A stretch of 64,000 bases of DNA from the NCBI GenBank assembly GCA_036250195.1, contig JAVHZZ010000011.1:64542101-64606100 (forward strand), given 5' to 3'. This stretch comes from Mixophyes australis. Its lineage: Eukaryota > Chordata > Amphibia > Anura > Limnodynastidae. The notes under the pieces were generated by a model. That model worked only from the letters and a program-made list of their open reading frames with translations, did no database searches and was not told where the DNA came from. How positions within the stretch are numbered: the stretch's first letter is position 1; each line of letters begins with the position of its first letter. The position numbers were made by a program, and so were the translations under genes. Below, piece after piece: positions 34,140 to 44,639 of this stretch.

Positions 34140-35520
34140 TATTATTATTGCTGGACTTAACTACTGTATCAGGAACCACAAAGACAGAGATTCTGAACCA
34201 GCTCAAGCTTGCATTACCCACACCCAGGAAACAGAGTCTAAAGTGATGCTGGTCTTTAACAGGGACATGGTCATAGTTGTAATTTGAAGGGTCACCAGAA
34301 AGATAACTTGTAACACTTTAAAAGGTCTGATATATCGTGGAGCAAGATTCATACTTTGTAGACACAGTCGAATATTTCCAGTGGAGAGTCATACTTTATA
34401 TACAGGTTTTAAATTTGGGACTGGTCAACATTTATTAACAGTAAAGAATTTATAACTGGATGAAGTCTTCACAACACACTGACTGAAGACCAAATTCTAG
34501 AGAATTTGCGAAATAGGCCTTAAATAGGAAAAATGGAAGGCAACCATACAGGATAAAAAATGGAGTGAAAGAAGAGGACTTATGGACATTATTATTATGG
34601 GCAAATTCTGCACATGGTACCAGGTCCACTCAGTTGTTTTGGTTAGCTGACAAATAAATTTTTATGAAGGTTTCCAAATCTTGATTAACTCTCTCTATTG
34701 ACCATTAGATTGAGGGTGGTAAGCTGAGAAGAAATCTAACTGAATACCAAGTTGTTTATTAGAGAACTTCTAAATCTCGAAACAAACTGTACACCGTGGT
34801 CTGAGATAATCTCCTTAGGATAGCCATTTAAACAAACAAAATCCTTAATGAAGAACTCAGCGATCATTCAAGTGTTAGAAAGACCAGCAAGAGAAATGAA
34901 ATGGGCAAATTTAGAGAACAGATCCATCAGCACCCAGATGGTTTTAAAACCTTATACTATTTCATGATGAAATCCATAGTGACATAATGAACTATAAGGA
35001 GCATGTCGAGGACTTTTGTGCTGGGCACAGGTTTGGCAGGTGGACACAAATTCTTTAACTTCTTTCTGAAGAGTAGTAAACCAATAGCTTCTTGTAATAT
35101 ATTATAAGGTCTTTTTAACTCCTGCATGTTCAGCAGGAGGATTCTCTGGTACAAAAGTTTTTCCAGGTGGTGGAATCAGAGAGGAAGAGGAGGCTGCAAG
35201 ATTCAAAATGGGATGATTGATATTACAATTCTCAGAATCCTTAATTACGAAGATCAGAAAGAACATTGGCTTTCTTATTCCTTTCTCCAGGGAGAAATGC
35301 GACACAAAGATGAAACTGGGAGAAACTCCGCAGTCAACGAACATGGCGAGGATTTAGACACTGAGCATTCTGAAGATAACAGGTTTTTATGGTCTGTATA
35401 GTTAGAAATAAGAGGAAACAATACCCCTCCAGATGTTATCTCCATTCCTCTAGAACCTATTTCATCCCAAGTAATTTCTTATCCCCAATGGTGCTATTAA
35501 ATTCTGCAGGAAGAAATTTT
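34140..35520 (-). pseudogene. Old Ty3/Gypsy pol remnant (RNase H to integrase)
   Basis: Reading the minus strand from 35520, blocks appear in the usual order. The end of RNase H (EFNSTIGDKKLLGMK, about 35510-35460) comes first. The integrase start (IPPPGKTFVPEN, then AGVKKTL) is next. A core block follows near 34950-34790 with VLMDLFSKFAHFISLAGLSN and a GYPKEIISD segment holding one catalytic Asp. Many stops and frameshifts occur. Gag, protease and most of reverse transcriptase are missing. It is much older than the chromovirus at 54745-60403 and lies inside the last intron of the minus-strand gene. Confidence 0.75.
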
Positions 35521-35522
35521 CT

Positions 35523-36215
35523 TGTTAGAAGCAACACTATAATGGACCACACAGAAACAGTAGGATTCCCACAATCTACATGATTTAGCTCCACCCACCA
35601 CATTGGTGTGGGGTCTAACTTGACGAAGGTCTTCACCAGAGACCCGCAAGGAGGTTTGATTTTCGTTGCTAACACATTTCTTCTGTCAGATGAGACTGAC
35701 AGGAGAAAAGGATGTTAACCGACAAGACGAGACTTGGATATGGAAAACCAGGATACAAGGACTACTCAACAGATATAGGATACCAGGATATCAGGGTTAG
35801 CTGAGAAGCATATAGCACTGGATACCAGGATGTGCTAAGTAGGAACAGACACAGGAAACCAGGACACCATGTATAGCTGAGAAGCGTATAGCATTGGATG
35901 CCAGGATCTGCTGAGTAGGAACAGATACAGGATACCTGAATAGCATCATCCAAGAAATCCGGAATACAAGAAATACACAGGGATACAGGAGCCAAAGCGA
36001 CCCAACAGCTAGCAGGCTAGTAAGATATGAAGATCTGGCACCATTTTGCCCGAACAGGGGCTTTTTATAGCTATCAGGATGAGGAGGAGTGAAAGGTAAT
36101 TTATAGGCTATAGGTCTTCGCCTATAGCAGCCGCCTTTCCCGTAGAGCTTTATGCGCTCACAGGTATTTGGATGCCCCAGGACTTAACTCCTAGCGTAGT
36201 GCAAGTTCGTTAAGC
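35523..36215 (-). mobile_element. LTR-like sequence upstream of the old Gypsy remnant
   Basis: On the minus strand this ends CTTCTAACA directly before the pol remnant and contains a TATA box (CTATAAAAAGCCCC, near 36060) and several GATACCTGTATCC-like direct repeats. Its far boundary is uncertain because another LTR-like segment abuts it. Confidence 0.5.
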
Positions 36216-36219
36216 AACA

Positions 36220-36695
36220 CCACAGTGGCAGGCCAGAGGAGGCTGAGCAGATGGTAACGGATGGTCAGACGTAAGCGGAGATTGGGGGCCACAAGCAGGA
36301 AGAATGGTCAAATAACACACCAAAAGGTCAGGGTCACAGGCAAGCAGGAAGGGTTCAAGGTAGAGGAAATGGTCGCAACAACAGATCAAGCAGAAAGGTA
36401 TCCAAGAACAGGTCAGCACAGCACAGGACTGAAATGCTGTAACCGCCAGGGAGGCTAAACCATCCCTGCCTTAAATACTGACTGCAGCCAATCAGGGACT
36501 TGCCCTGCTACCAGCCCCCAGACAGTGCTAGCTAGTTAATGAGGGTAATCAGCCCACAGGCTGTTTTAATTCACTGCGCCCGCGCCTGGCTATCCTTCAT
36601 TGCCGGGACACGACGCTGGGGTGCTTAGCGTCCGGCCCGGTCGTCAAGAAGACGGCCGGGACACCAGGCAATGGACACCACCGCGGTTCGTAACA
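36220..36695 (-). mobile_element. Partial LTR starting TGTTACGAACCGCGG
   Basis: The minus strand begins TGTTACGAACCGCGGTGG and includes a TATTTAAGGCAGGG promoter-like block. It then has the alternating TGACCC-TGACC, CTTGGCC pattern found in the Gypsy LTRs at 48600 and 54745. The terminal part is missing near 36220. Confidence 0.55.
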
Positions 36696-36859
36696 TAACC
36701 AATGAATATGCATTAACGGAAACCAGGATGGTGCCCGCCTTTGAAAGGCCGTCACCATTGTAGAGGAGACCAGCCTGTGCACCAGATACCGTTAAGTAAG
36801 CAACCTGTCACAGCTGTGAATTTTCTGTCTCTGTTTTACATACTATAAATAAACACTAA

Positions 36860-37034
36860 GGGGTATATTTACTAAACGGCGGGTTTGAAAAAGTGGAGAT
36901 GTTGCCTATAGCAACCAATCAGATTATAGCTGTCATTAATTTAGTGCATTCTACAAAATGAAAGCTAGAATCTGATTGGTTGCTATAGGCAACATCTCCA
37001 CTTCTTCAAACCCGCCATTTAGTAAATCTAGCCC
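36860..37034. mobile_element. Palindromic MITE with TAA target duplication
   Basis: The ends are GGGGTATATTTACTAAAC and GTAAATCTAGCCC, with arms holding GATGTTGCCTATAGCAACCA and its complement. TAA flanks both sides (36857-36859 and 37035-37037), the classical Harbinger target. Confidence 0.93.
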
Positions 37035-37044
37035 TAAGCCTGTT

Positions 37045-37940
37045 TCATCTTCTAGCGCAAGTTACTTTTTTAAAACGAGCACGGAACTTGAATGTACATG
37101 CGCACATTATTGAAATCCAAGTGGATCTGAAGATACCTTTCCATTTGAATCTGGGTATAAGAACTCTCTGCCTAAACAGTACTTGTTGTATGTTAACAAA
37201 TAGAACAGACTGCAGGATAAGCACATGCATAGCTGCAATATAAAGTCCCATCAGAAAGCATGCAAAAAAGCATTTTATAAAAGAAATGACCAACTCTATA
37301 ATACTATAATCATTAATAAAAATGTTTTAAAAAAAAAAAAAAAGTTTTTTCATTTTTTTACATTAAATAAATAAATCAGGATGTTCTTAATGTGTAGTGT
37401 ACATGCAATCTATTTTTGCAATTTCTCTAGTATATACAAGTTCTGTGCTATCTAGTTGCATGCATACATGTGTTTTTTTGTTACGATGCAGTGGCAGCGA
37501 TCACTATCAATTGGTACATATAATGCAGATGATACTGCTAAAAAAACACATACTTAAGAGAAACGCAGAACTTGAATTGGCTGCATCTGCGTTGGCCCAC
37601 CCTTACTGTACATTGCTTACGTTCAACTGCCCCTTTCCCACTTTCCGTCCGTCAAGTCATAAGAAGTTCTAAGTGTCATTAGCGTTCAGACATGAAATGC
37701 ATGCAATTACGTTCATTTCACGCAAGATACAGCATGAAAATGGACTTCCAAAGATGACTCAGGCCCTAATAGCATTCCAAAATATAACTTAGTAAAATGG
37801 TAATAAATCTACAAAAAGGTTTTATTTCTTTGTCAGGATCTACTATTCATGTATTAAAAAGCATAAGGTACACCTTTCTTTGGAACCTAAAAATATTAGA
37901 AGCCGCCTCGGGATCTGTATTCTAAATAAAAACACCTGGG
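37045..37940. other. Intronic sequence without recognised features
   Basis: No exon or repeat boundary was found. A poly(A) run of about 15 bases lies near 37328. Confidence 0.4.
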
Positions 37941-37944
37941 GACT

Positions 37945-38239
37945 GATTCATTAAGTTAAGCAAAAAATTGAGTAAGTTTTCTGGACAAAATCATGTTACA
38001 ATGCAAGGGGTGCAAATTAGTTTATTATTTTACACAAGGAAAATACTGGCTGTTTTTTCATATAGCACACAAATACCTCATAGCTTATTTGTACACTGAA
38101 ATTTAAAGTTGATCTAGGACATGCCGTACCCCAACTATAAATCTGCCATCACATTTTAAATTTACCTCCCCCTCCAACGCAACATGGTTTTGCCTTACTT
38201 GCTTACTCTTGCTAAAGTTTCCTTGAATAAATCAGGCCC
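37945..38239. mobile_element. Asymmetric MITE (33388 family), immediately followed by another MITE
   Basis: It begins GACTGATTCATTAAG and ends AATAAATCAGGCCC. Internal blocks match 15340-15662 in the opposite orientation. The next MITE (38243-38416) starts within 4 bases of its right end. Confidence 0.8.
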
Positions 38240-38242
38240 TTG

Positions 38243-38416
38243 GGGTATATTTACTAAACTGAGGGTTTGAAAAAGTGGAGATGTTGCTTAGAGCAACCAA
38301 TCAGATTCTAGTTCTTATTTATTTACTACATTCTACAAAATGACAGCTAGAGCCTGATTGGTTGCTATAGGCAACAATTACACTTTTTCAAACCCACAAT
38401 TTAGTAAATATACCCC
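38243..38416. mobile_element. Palindromic MITE flanked by TTG
   Basis: The ends are GGGTATATTTACTAAACTG and AATTTAGTAAATATACCCC. TTG lies on both sides (38240-38242 and 38417-38419). It is the same family as 36860-37034, with more divergence in the right arm (GCAACAATTACACTTTTTC). Confidence 0.85.
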
Positions 38417-38776
38417 TTGGTCTGCTGATAATACAGAAGTGCAAGGGAAAGCTGGTTTGGCTGTCTCTTGTGCTAACATGACTTAGTACAGGATGGAGGA
38501 GGTCACTTTGACGTCACCAGGTTACCAATTTGGAAATACTGTTCACATTGCATGCTATGTATATAGCGATCGGTTCCCTTTTAAGTTTGTCATGGGTTTA
38601 GTGCTGGAGCAGGAGGTTGTCAATGACAAACTCTAGAACCTCCAAACCTTCGTCATCTGTCTAAACTTTTTCTAAACAATAGCCCAAGCACCATTGAAGT
38701 CTGAGCTGCCCTATATGTCAGGAACTGGTTGATTTATGACTGAAAGACTACTGATGCTTTAGCTGCTAACACTTAC

Positions 38777-38858
38777 CAAATCACGCAGATTGAAATCAGC
38801 AAGGCAACTATTCCACAGGCTGCTACCACATACAAGATATGCTGAAGTTGTTCATACT
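38777..38858 (-). CDS. Transmembrane exon of the predicted trefoil-like membrane protein
   Basis: On the minus strand an acceptor (TTTTCTTAAACAG) is followed by 82 bases and a perfect donor (G|GTAAGTG). The exon is open only in the phase that fits its neighbours: it completes a codon begun by the upstream exon (one base) and leaves TG for the downstream exon. It encodes YEQLQHILY and then the hydrophobic run VVAACGIVALLISICVIW, a single membrane helix of normal length. Cysteines in the helix may be acylated or unremarkable. Together with the cysteine-rich exons upstream and the basic stop-transfer residues downstream, this predicts a type I membrane protein. Confidence 0.8.
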
Positions 38859-39256
38859 CTGTTTAAGAAAATCACAGGATTCTAAATGAGCAGTTATCAA
38901 TTTAGACATATTAGTCCATCTTGCTTGGCAATTGAAACTACGAAAAGAGTTCATATACATTAAGATATCCTGTACTCCTAGTCAACATTTATAAAATTGT
39001 CTCCTCTGCAGAATCCTACATATGTGTTCCTGGAGGTATTTTATGGTATTATTTGAGTGCTAACTGGGGTAATAGTTAATTATAATGGGGAAACAGTTAT
39101 TATTTCATGATGGGGGCACCATTTGTAGCACTACAAGTGTCAGCATGTACTTGTGCTCATCACCGACTTGCTCACTGGTGTAAAAACATAACTCTTCTCT
39201 CTAAAAAGGGTTCCTGTCCCCATTAATTCTCTCAGAACAATCCTTTTTTGTTGCAC
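38859..39256. other. Intronic sequence, nothing recognised
   Basis: No coding or repeat feature could be defined between the membrane exon and the repeat block that begins near 39257. Confidence 0.4.
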
Positions 39257-41515
39257 TGGAAATCTATTGCCAGTTTTATTTCAATATAATACAGATGTAG
39301 CACTGGCGACCCGAGCAGGCCATACATGCACTTTAGATACCTCCCCTGCATGCAGAGAACAGCATCTCCTAGCATGCATTGGGGAAGAGGAGCTTGTGAA
39401 TACGCAGTTAAACAAACGGCAGTTGGAATTCTGAGAGGGACTAAAAGGAGATGCAGCAGCTGGAAGAGGAGAAGGAGTATGGAGGACAGGAGAGGAAACA
39501 GTATTGAACAAGGGATACAGTGGTGTAGAGAGAGACCCGCACTGTATAGACAGAAGAAGATACCATAACAGGAGACACTATAAGCTGGGCTGCTGTCAGA
39601 TGTCTGAACAAAGGAGCAAAGAGAGAAAGAGAGAGGCTAATAAGTACAAATATTTGTTGGTGGGGGGAGCTGGAAGAAAAAAACCCCAAAAAAACAAAAC
39701 AATACTCACGTGATCGCGCGGCGCCGTGTCCCTCCTCTCCTCTTCTCCATTCACACTGACTGCCGGGCGTGACGTCATCAAGTCACGCCCGTCAGTCAGT
39801 GAGGAGCGCCGCAGCCAGCATGAAGAAAGAAGACAGAAGAGAAGGAAAGAAAGGAAAGAAGTTGACAAAAGGTAAGTAAAGAAACGGAGAGGCAAGGGGA
39901 GGAAAACAGAGAGGGACAGTACTATAAAGTAAGGGGAGAGAGAAACAGAGGAGGAAAAAAAGCAGAGAGCCACAGAGGAATAAAAAAAAAAAAGAGGAAC
40001 AGAGGAGAAAAAAAGTGGGAAAGAGGAACAGTGGAGGAAAAAAAGTGGGAAAGAGGAACAGTGGAGGAAAAAAAGGAGAGAGGAACAGAGGAGAAAAAAA
40101 GGTGGGAAAAAGGAACAGTGGAGGAAAAAAGTGGGAAAGAGGAACAGAGGAGGAAAAAAAAGTGGGAGAGAGGAACAGAGGAGAAAAAAAAGTGGGAAAG
40201 AGGAACAGTGGAGGAAAAAAAAGTGGGAAAGAGGAACAGTGGAGGAAAAAAAAGTGGGAAAGAGGAACAGAGGAGGAAAAAAAAGGAGAGAGGAACAGAG
40301 GAGAAAAAAAGGTGGGAAAGAGGAACAGTGGAGGAAAAAAAGTGGGAGAGAGGAACAGAGGAGAAAAAAAAGTGGGAAAGAGGAACAGAGGAGGAAAAAA
40401 AGTGGGAAAGAGGAACAGAGGAGGAAAAAAAGGAGAGAGGAACAGAGGAGAAAAAAAGGTGGGAAAGAGGAACAGTGGAGGAAAAAAAGTGGGAGAGCGG
40501 AACAGAGGAGAAAAAAAAGTGGGAAAGAGGAACAGAGGAGGAAAAAAAGTGGGAAAGAGGAACAGAGGAGGAAAAAAAGGAGAGAGGAACAGAGGAAAAA
40601 AAAAGGTGGGAAAGAGGAACAGTGGAGGAAAAAAAGTGGGAGAGAGGAACAGTGGAGGAAAAAAAGGAGAGAGGAACAGAGGAGAAAAAAGGTTTGGGGG
40701 CTATTGAATGTTGGGGTGAGTTTAGGGAGAATGAGGTCTATTTATTAAATGTGACTATGAATTATTTAATGGCAGTGATGGTTGCAAGAAATAGGTACTG
40801 CTGGGGCTGTTTGCAGGAAGGGAAATAGGTTTATTTATTAAATGTGAATAGTATTATTTTAATGTTGGGGCTGGAGGAAGGCCTAATTATTAATCGTGAG
40901 TGCCATTGATTTAACGCCGGGGCTGGCTGTAATTTTCTAAATGTAGCCATTTTTTTTTCAAAATATGTCCTTCAACATTCCTGGATCCGGACAAGCCACA
41001 ACTAAAGAAACCAGCAGCCACAGGTGGAGAAAGTGAGAAGAACAGGTAGGAGAGAGCAGCACAGTGTGTGAAATGTTGTGATTCTGGTAGGGACAATGGC
41101 AATTTTTGGTGAATGTTGTGCCCAATGTAAGGTGTAGGCCAAGTCTGAACTGTTTGTGTACACACTGCATTCTTTGTATACTACACTGTGGTGGTAGATG
41201 TCCTGAAAGTCAGGAGTGCTTGAACATATGTGACGCTCCGGCGAATTGATAGTCTAGTGATTTTGATGCTAGCCACGCCCCAATGGCGCATTTGGCACGC
41301 CCCCAAATGCACGACCACACCTCCGAAAAATTTTGCACCGCCGCTAGGCTAGCCACGCCCAAACGGCGCATTGCCACGCCCCTGAATGTATTACTACACA
41401 CAAAAAAAAATTTGCGCTGCCGTTAGAGGCTTACTCGACTATGAGGAGGGGCCCCATGAATTTGTTGTACCCGGGCCCTGAATTCCTCTTGGCAGCCCTG
41501 ACCGGTATATGTATT
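39257..41515. mobile_element. Probable hAT-like element with polypurine minisatellite
   Basis: The right end, GGCAGCCCTG at about 41496-41505, gives CAGGGCTGCCAAGAGG when reverse complemented. This is nearly the terminus seen at 21778. The left end was not found, so 39257 is only where repeat-like sequence begins. Inside are a near-perfect palindrome around 39758-39802 (GGGCGTGAC against GTCACGCCC), the polypurine array, and paired GCCACGCCC/GGCGCATT blocks at 41270-41380. Confidence 0.5.
39840..40690. repeat. Polypurine minisatellite (GGAACAGAGGAGAAAAAAA)n
   Basis: About 22 units of 27-31 bp alternate between AAGTGGGAAAGAGGAACAGT and AAGGAGAGAGGAACAGAGGA types. The strand is almost free of pyrimidines for about 700 bases. 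Lys/Glu/Arg-rich open frames in all three plus frames are artefacts of the repeat. Confidence 0.93.
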
Positions 41516-42570
41516 TGCTTATTGAGTACTGTATTGCTATTTTAAATGTTCATAGATGTTTAAAGTTATTTAGATAGATATAAATATTTATACAGCTTTA
41601 TATCAATATCCCAGTATATCAAGTATTATATGAATGATAATAGAGGTACCTCTAGTTTATAATATATTAGAGGGATCTGTTTTAGGTGTTGTGCACAAAA
41701 TGTTGTATTGTGTTTTTTTGGTTAAGTTTATCCTATTGTATTGTTCACACTAAAATAGTCTATTTTTATATAAAATTCTAAATTCAATTCAGTATGATAT
41801 GATTTTATGACTGTGCCTGTGGTCCAGAAAAGGGGGGCAGAGGGTTCCTTAGTCTCCCTCTGGTGTTGCTTAATCCAGTACACTATCCAAAAAAAACCCT
41901 GGTGTGATTTGACTAAGGTGGAGGCACTGCGCCACTATTGAAGAGAGAACGTTCAGACCATCCACAGACAGGACACATGCATTGGTACGCTTACATACAC
42001 ATCTTAGCACTACAAAGGTGTGTTACGCAGACTTCTGAAAGATCCATATTTTCAGAATTATAGAGAAAAAGGAAGTAATTACATGCTGGGAAAAAGCTAT
42101 GTCACATGAATGAACCTACTTTTCTGCCACCAAAAAGTAATGGCAGCCATCATTTCAGATCAGAATTGTTAATTTTACCTTTTTGCTTAACACAGTTGCT
42201 GCGCAGTGTGCAACATTGAATTTTTACACTTGCTGCGCATGGGTGTAAAATAATTTATAACAGAAATCTAAGATATATGAATATACAGATAGGCATCAGT
42301 TTGACAGGAGCCTCACATCACTACGCTCTGCTGTTGGGTCCCTGTTTCATCCCGGGATGGCGACTACAGGAGAATTGCGGTGGTACTTGTACCAGTGCAA
42401 TCATTGTTAAACATACTTCCCAATGCTTTGCACGAGGAAGCTATGGCTGGCGAGATCTGGCCAATCTTACCATTGATGGGGATTCCGCACTGACCCCTTC
42501 ATGTATTAGGGAGAAGCTAGGGCTTGTTGTCATTTGTGGAGGTACAAGGCCTTTAATAAGTAGACCCCTT
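41516..42570. other. Intronic sequence without supported features
   Basis: A 106-codon plus-strand frame (42277-42597) has no homology that I recognise. It overlaps the antisense of the exon at 42580-42693, so I do not call it. Confidence 0.4.
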
Positions 42571-42579
42571 GATACTAAC

Positions 42580-42693
42580 TGTCTATTTCTCCTGTAAAGC
42601 ATGTTGGCAGTTTGAAGCAACAGTCACTTGCAAGACAGTCTGTTTCATTCTTCGTTTTTGTTGGGCATTTGATATCTCCGAGTAAATTGCAAT
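42580..42693 (-). CDS. Second cysteine-rich (trefoil-like) exon of the predicted membrane protein
   Basis: On the minus strand an acceptor (GTGATTTCAG) opens a 114-base, phase 1-1 exon ending at a donor (A|GTTAGT). It encodes 37 complete codons with the cysteine pattern C-x7-C-x9-C-x4-CC-x5-C. The segment DCLASDCCFKLPTCF contains the C-x4-C-C-F signature of P-type trefoil domains. The usual trefoil fold pairs C1-C5, C2-C4 and C3-C6. An Asn-Glu-Thr glycosylation site is present, consistent with an extracellular position. The last gap is shorter than in classical trefoils (about 10), so it may be a related knottin. It matches the exon at 51244-51369 in length, phase and spacing, and so looks like a tandem exon duplication. 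Confidence 0.75.
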
Positions 42694-42833
42694 CTGAAAT
42701 CACAAATGCAAGGCGTTAGCTTTATTTCTTGGAATATTTTAATACACCTTGCCATTATCATGGTAACTATAAAATTAGAACTTGAATAAATTTTCAACCT
42801 GTCATGTAATATTTTGTGTGCTATACTATTTGT

Positions 42834-43527
42834 GACAGGATGGGCCGCCCATGCCACCCTGTCTGCTGTTGCTGGGAACCACCTGGGCTTACTTTGCCAC
42901 GGTTCCCTTTCGTTATCCCAAATTGCAGCAGTTGGAGGGGCTTACAAATGCTACCACCACTGGACTCATTACTGGCATCTAGTACCTGTTTTTTTCTGGG
43001 TAACTGACGCTGCTAATGTTCCCCTTGCTGGTGTACCTGGGCTGGTACTCCAGACCTCTTCCGATTGATCAGGGTTGCTGTGGATGGATCCCCCTGGTCT
43101 GTCACGCTGGCTAGAGCTGCTGGGTAGCAGGCAGAGTGGTGGTACCGGAAAAGCTGGGTCCAAACCTCAGAAACAGCTGGGAATGGATTAGATTTTGGGT
43201 CTAATCTGTAGATCACAGGCATAGAGAAGTTTCCAAGCAGGTCTTTGAAGCAAGTGATGTTTATTTGCTGACCCTGGATGAAGGTACCAGGAGCAGGTCA
43301 GATGAAGCAATAAGAACAATTTTCAATACAAGACAGGGCTTTTTATACCGAAATGAGCACAGCCTCACGGGCTATTTTTAGAATCAGGATGCAATTTGTT
43401 TAACTAAACATGGATTTGCATGCAATGCAAAGCTAACAATATTCACACTTCTCTGTTATGTGCTAAAACTTGATGCTTGCATTATCTGAGATCAAGTAAC
43501 GCTAAACAGCGGCCCACTGCTGGGTGT
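42834..43527 (+). repeat. LTR-like dispersed repeat, TGTGACAGGATGG
   Basis: It starts TGTGACAGGATGGGCCGCCC. Its middle (GAAAAGCTGGGTCCAAACCT, then CAAGCAGGTCTTTGAAGCAAG and a CTTTTTATACC box) is homologous to the minus strand of 50660-51036. Size and base make-up suggest a retroelement LTR. No internal coding region or target duplication was found. Confidence 0.5.
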
Positions 43528-43856
43528 ACAGGTTATAGGGGTGTGCACCGGGCACTTTTAGTGTTTTGGGTTTTGGGTTCTGATTAGCTTGAGGTTTTGG
43601 GTTCTCATTTGTTTTGCCAAAACACCTGACGAAAGGTTTTGGTTCTGATTTAGGGTTTTGGGTTCTGATTTATTTTTAAAAAAGCATAAAAAGCGCTAAA
43701 ATCCATTTTTTGTTTTTTTTTACACTCCTACGCTATTATTAACCTCAATAACATTCAATAACAATCATTTCCACTAATTTCCAGTCTATTCTGAACACCT
43801 CACACCTCACAATATTCTTTTTAGTCCAAAACGTTGCACCGAGGTAGCTTTCTGTA

Positions 43857-44638
43857 CTGCGTAGTGGAGTGGGCCCGGTACCCAATTTGGTACCGGGGCC
43901 ACAATATATCACCCTCAACTGGTCTGAATTCCACTGCACAGCTGCCTTCTCCTACATCCTCTGCAGCATATACAGGGTGTAGTTCGAGCGCGTCAATACC
44001 TCTTGTTTTTGACGATGACAGGTCATTTTCATTAACTTTGGATTTGCCCCTAACACTGAATGTATATCTGATACGCATCTATCTGGACTGCGTAGTGGAG
44101 TGGCTCCGGTACCCAATTTGGTACCGGGGCCACAATATATCAGCCTCAACTGGTCTGAATTCCACTGCACAGCCGCCTGCTCCTACATCCTCTGCAGCAT
44201 ATACAGGGTGTAGTTCGAGCGCGTCAATACCTCTTGTTTTTGACGATGACAGGTCATTTTCATTAACTTTGGATTTGCCCCCAACACTGAATGTAGTTTA
44301 ATATCTGATACGCATCTATCTGGACTGCGTAGTGGAGTGGCCCCGGTACCCAATTTGGTACCGGGGCCACAATATATCACCCTCAACTGGTCTGAATTCC
44401 ACTGCACAGCTGCCTGCTCCTACATCCTCTGCAGCATATACAGGGTGTAGTTCGAGCGCATCAATACTTCTTGTTTTTGACGATGACAGGTCATTTTCAT
44501 TAATTTTGGATTTGGCCCCAACACTGAATGTAGTTGATATGCATCTATCTGGACTGCGTAGTGGAGTGGCCCCGGTACCCAATTTGGTACCGGGGCCACA
44601 ATATATCACCCTCAACAGTTCTGAATTCCACTGCACAG
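43857..44638. repeat. Tandem array, about 230-bp unit, 3.4 copies
   Basis: Units begin CTGCGTAGTGGAGTGG at 43857, 44088, 44325 and 44554 (spacings 231, 237 and 229). Each unit holds a palindrome with 12-base arms GGCCCCGGTACC and GGTACCGGGGCC around CAATTT. The arms of the first unit have small changes. Confidence 0.95.
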
Positions 44639-44639
44639 A

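Noticed and set aside
40015..40828. Lys/Glu/Arg-rich frames of 200-265 residues in three plus frames
   Set aside because: All three frames are open because the polypurine repeat lacks stop codons.
42277..42597. 106-residue plus-strand frame
   Set aside because: It has no recognisable domain and ends within the antisense of the cysteine-rich exon.
42834..43535. Endogenous retrovirus LTR
   Set aside because: It resembles an LTR in length and promoter-like box, but no primer site, coding region or target duplication was found, so it is listed only as LTR-like.
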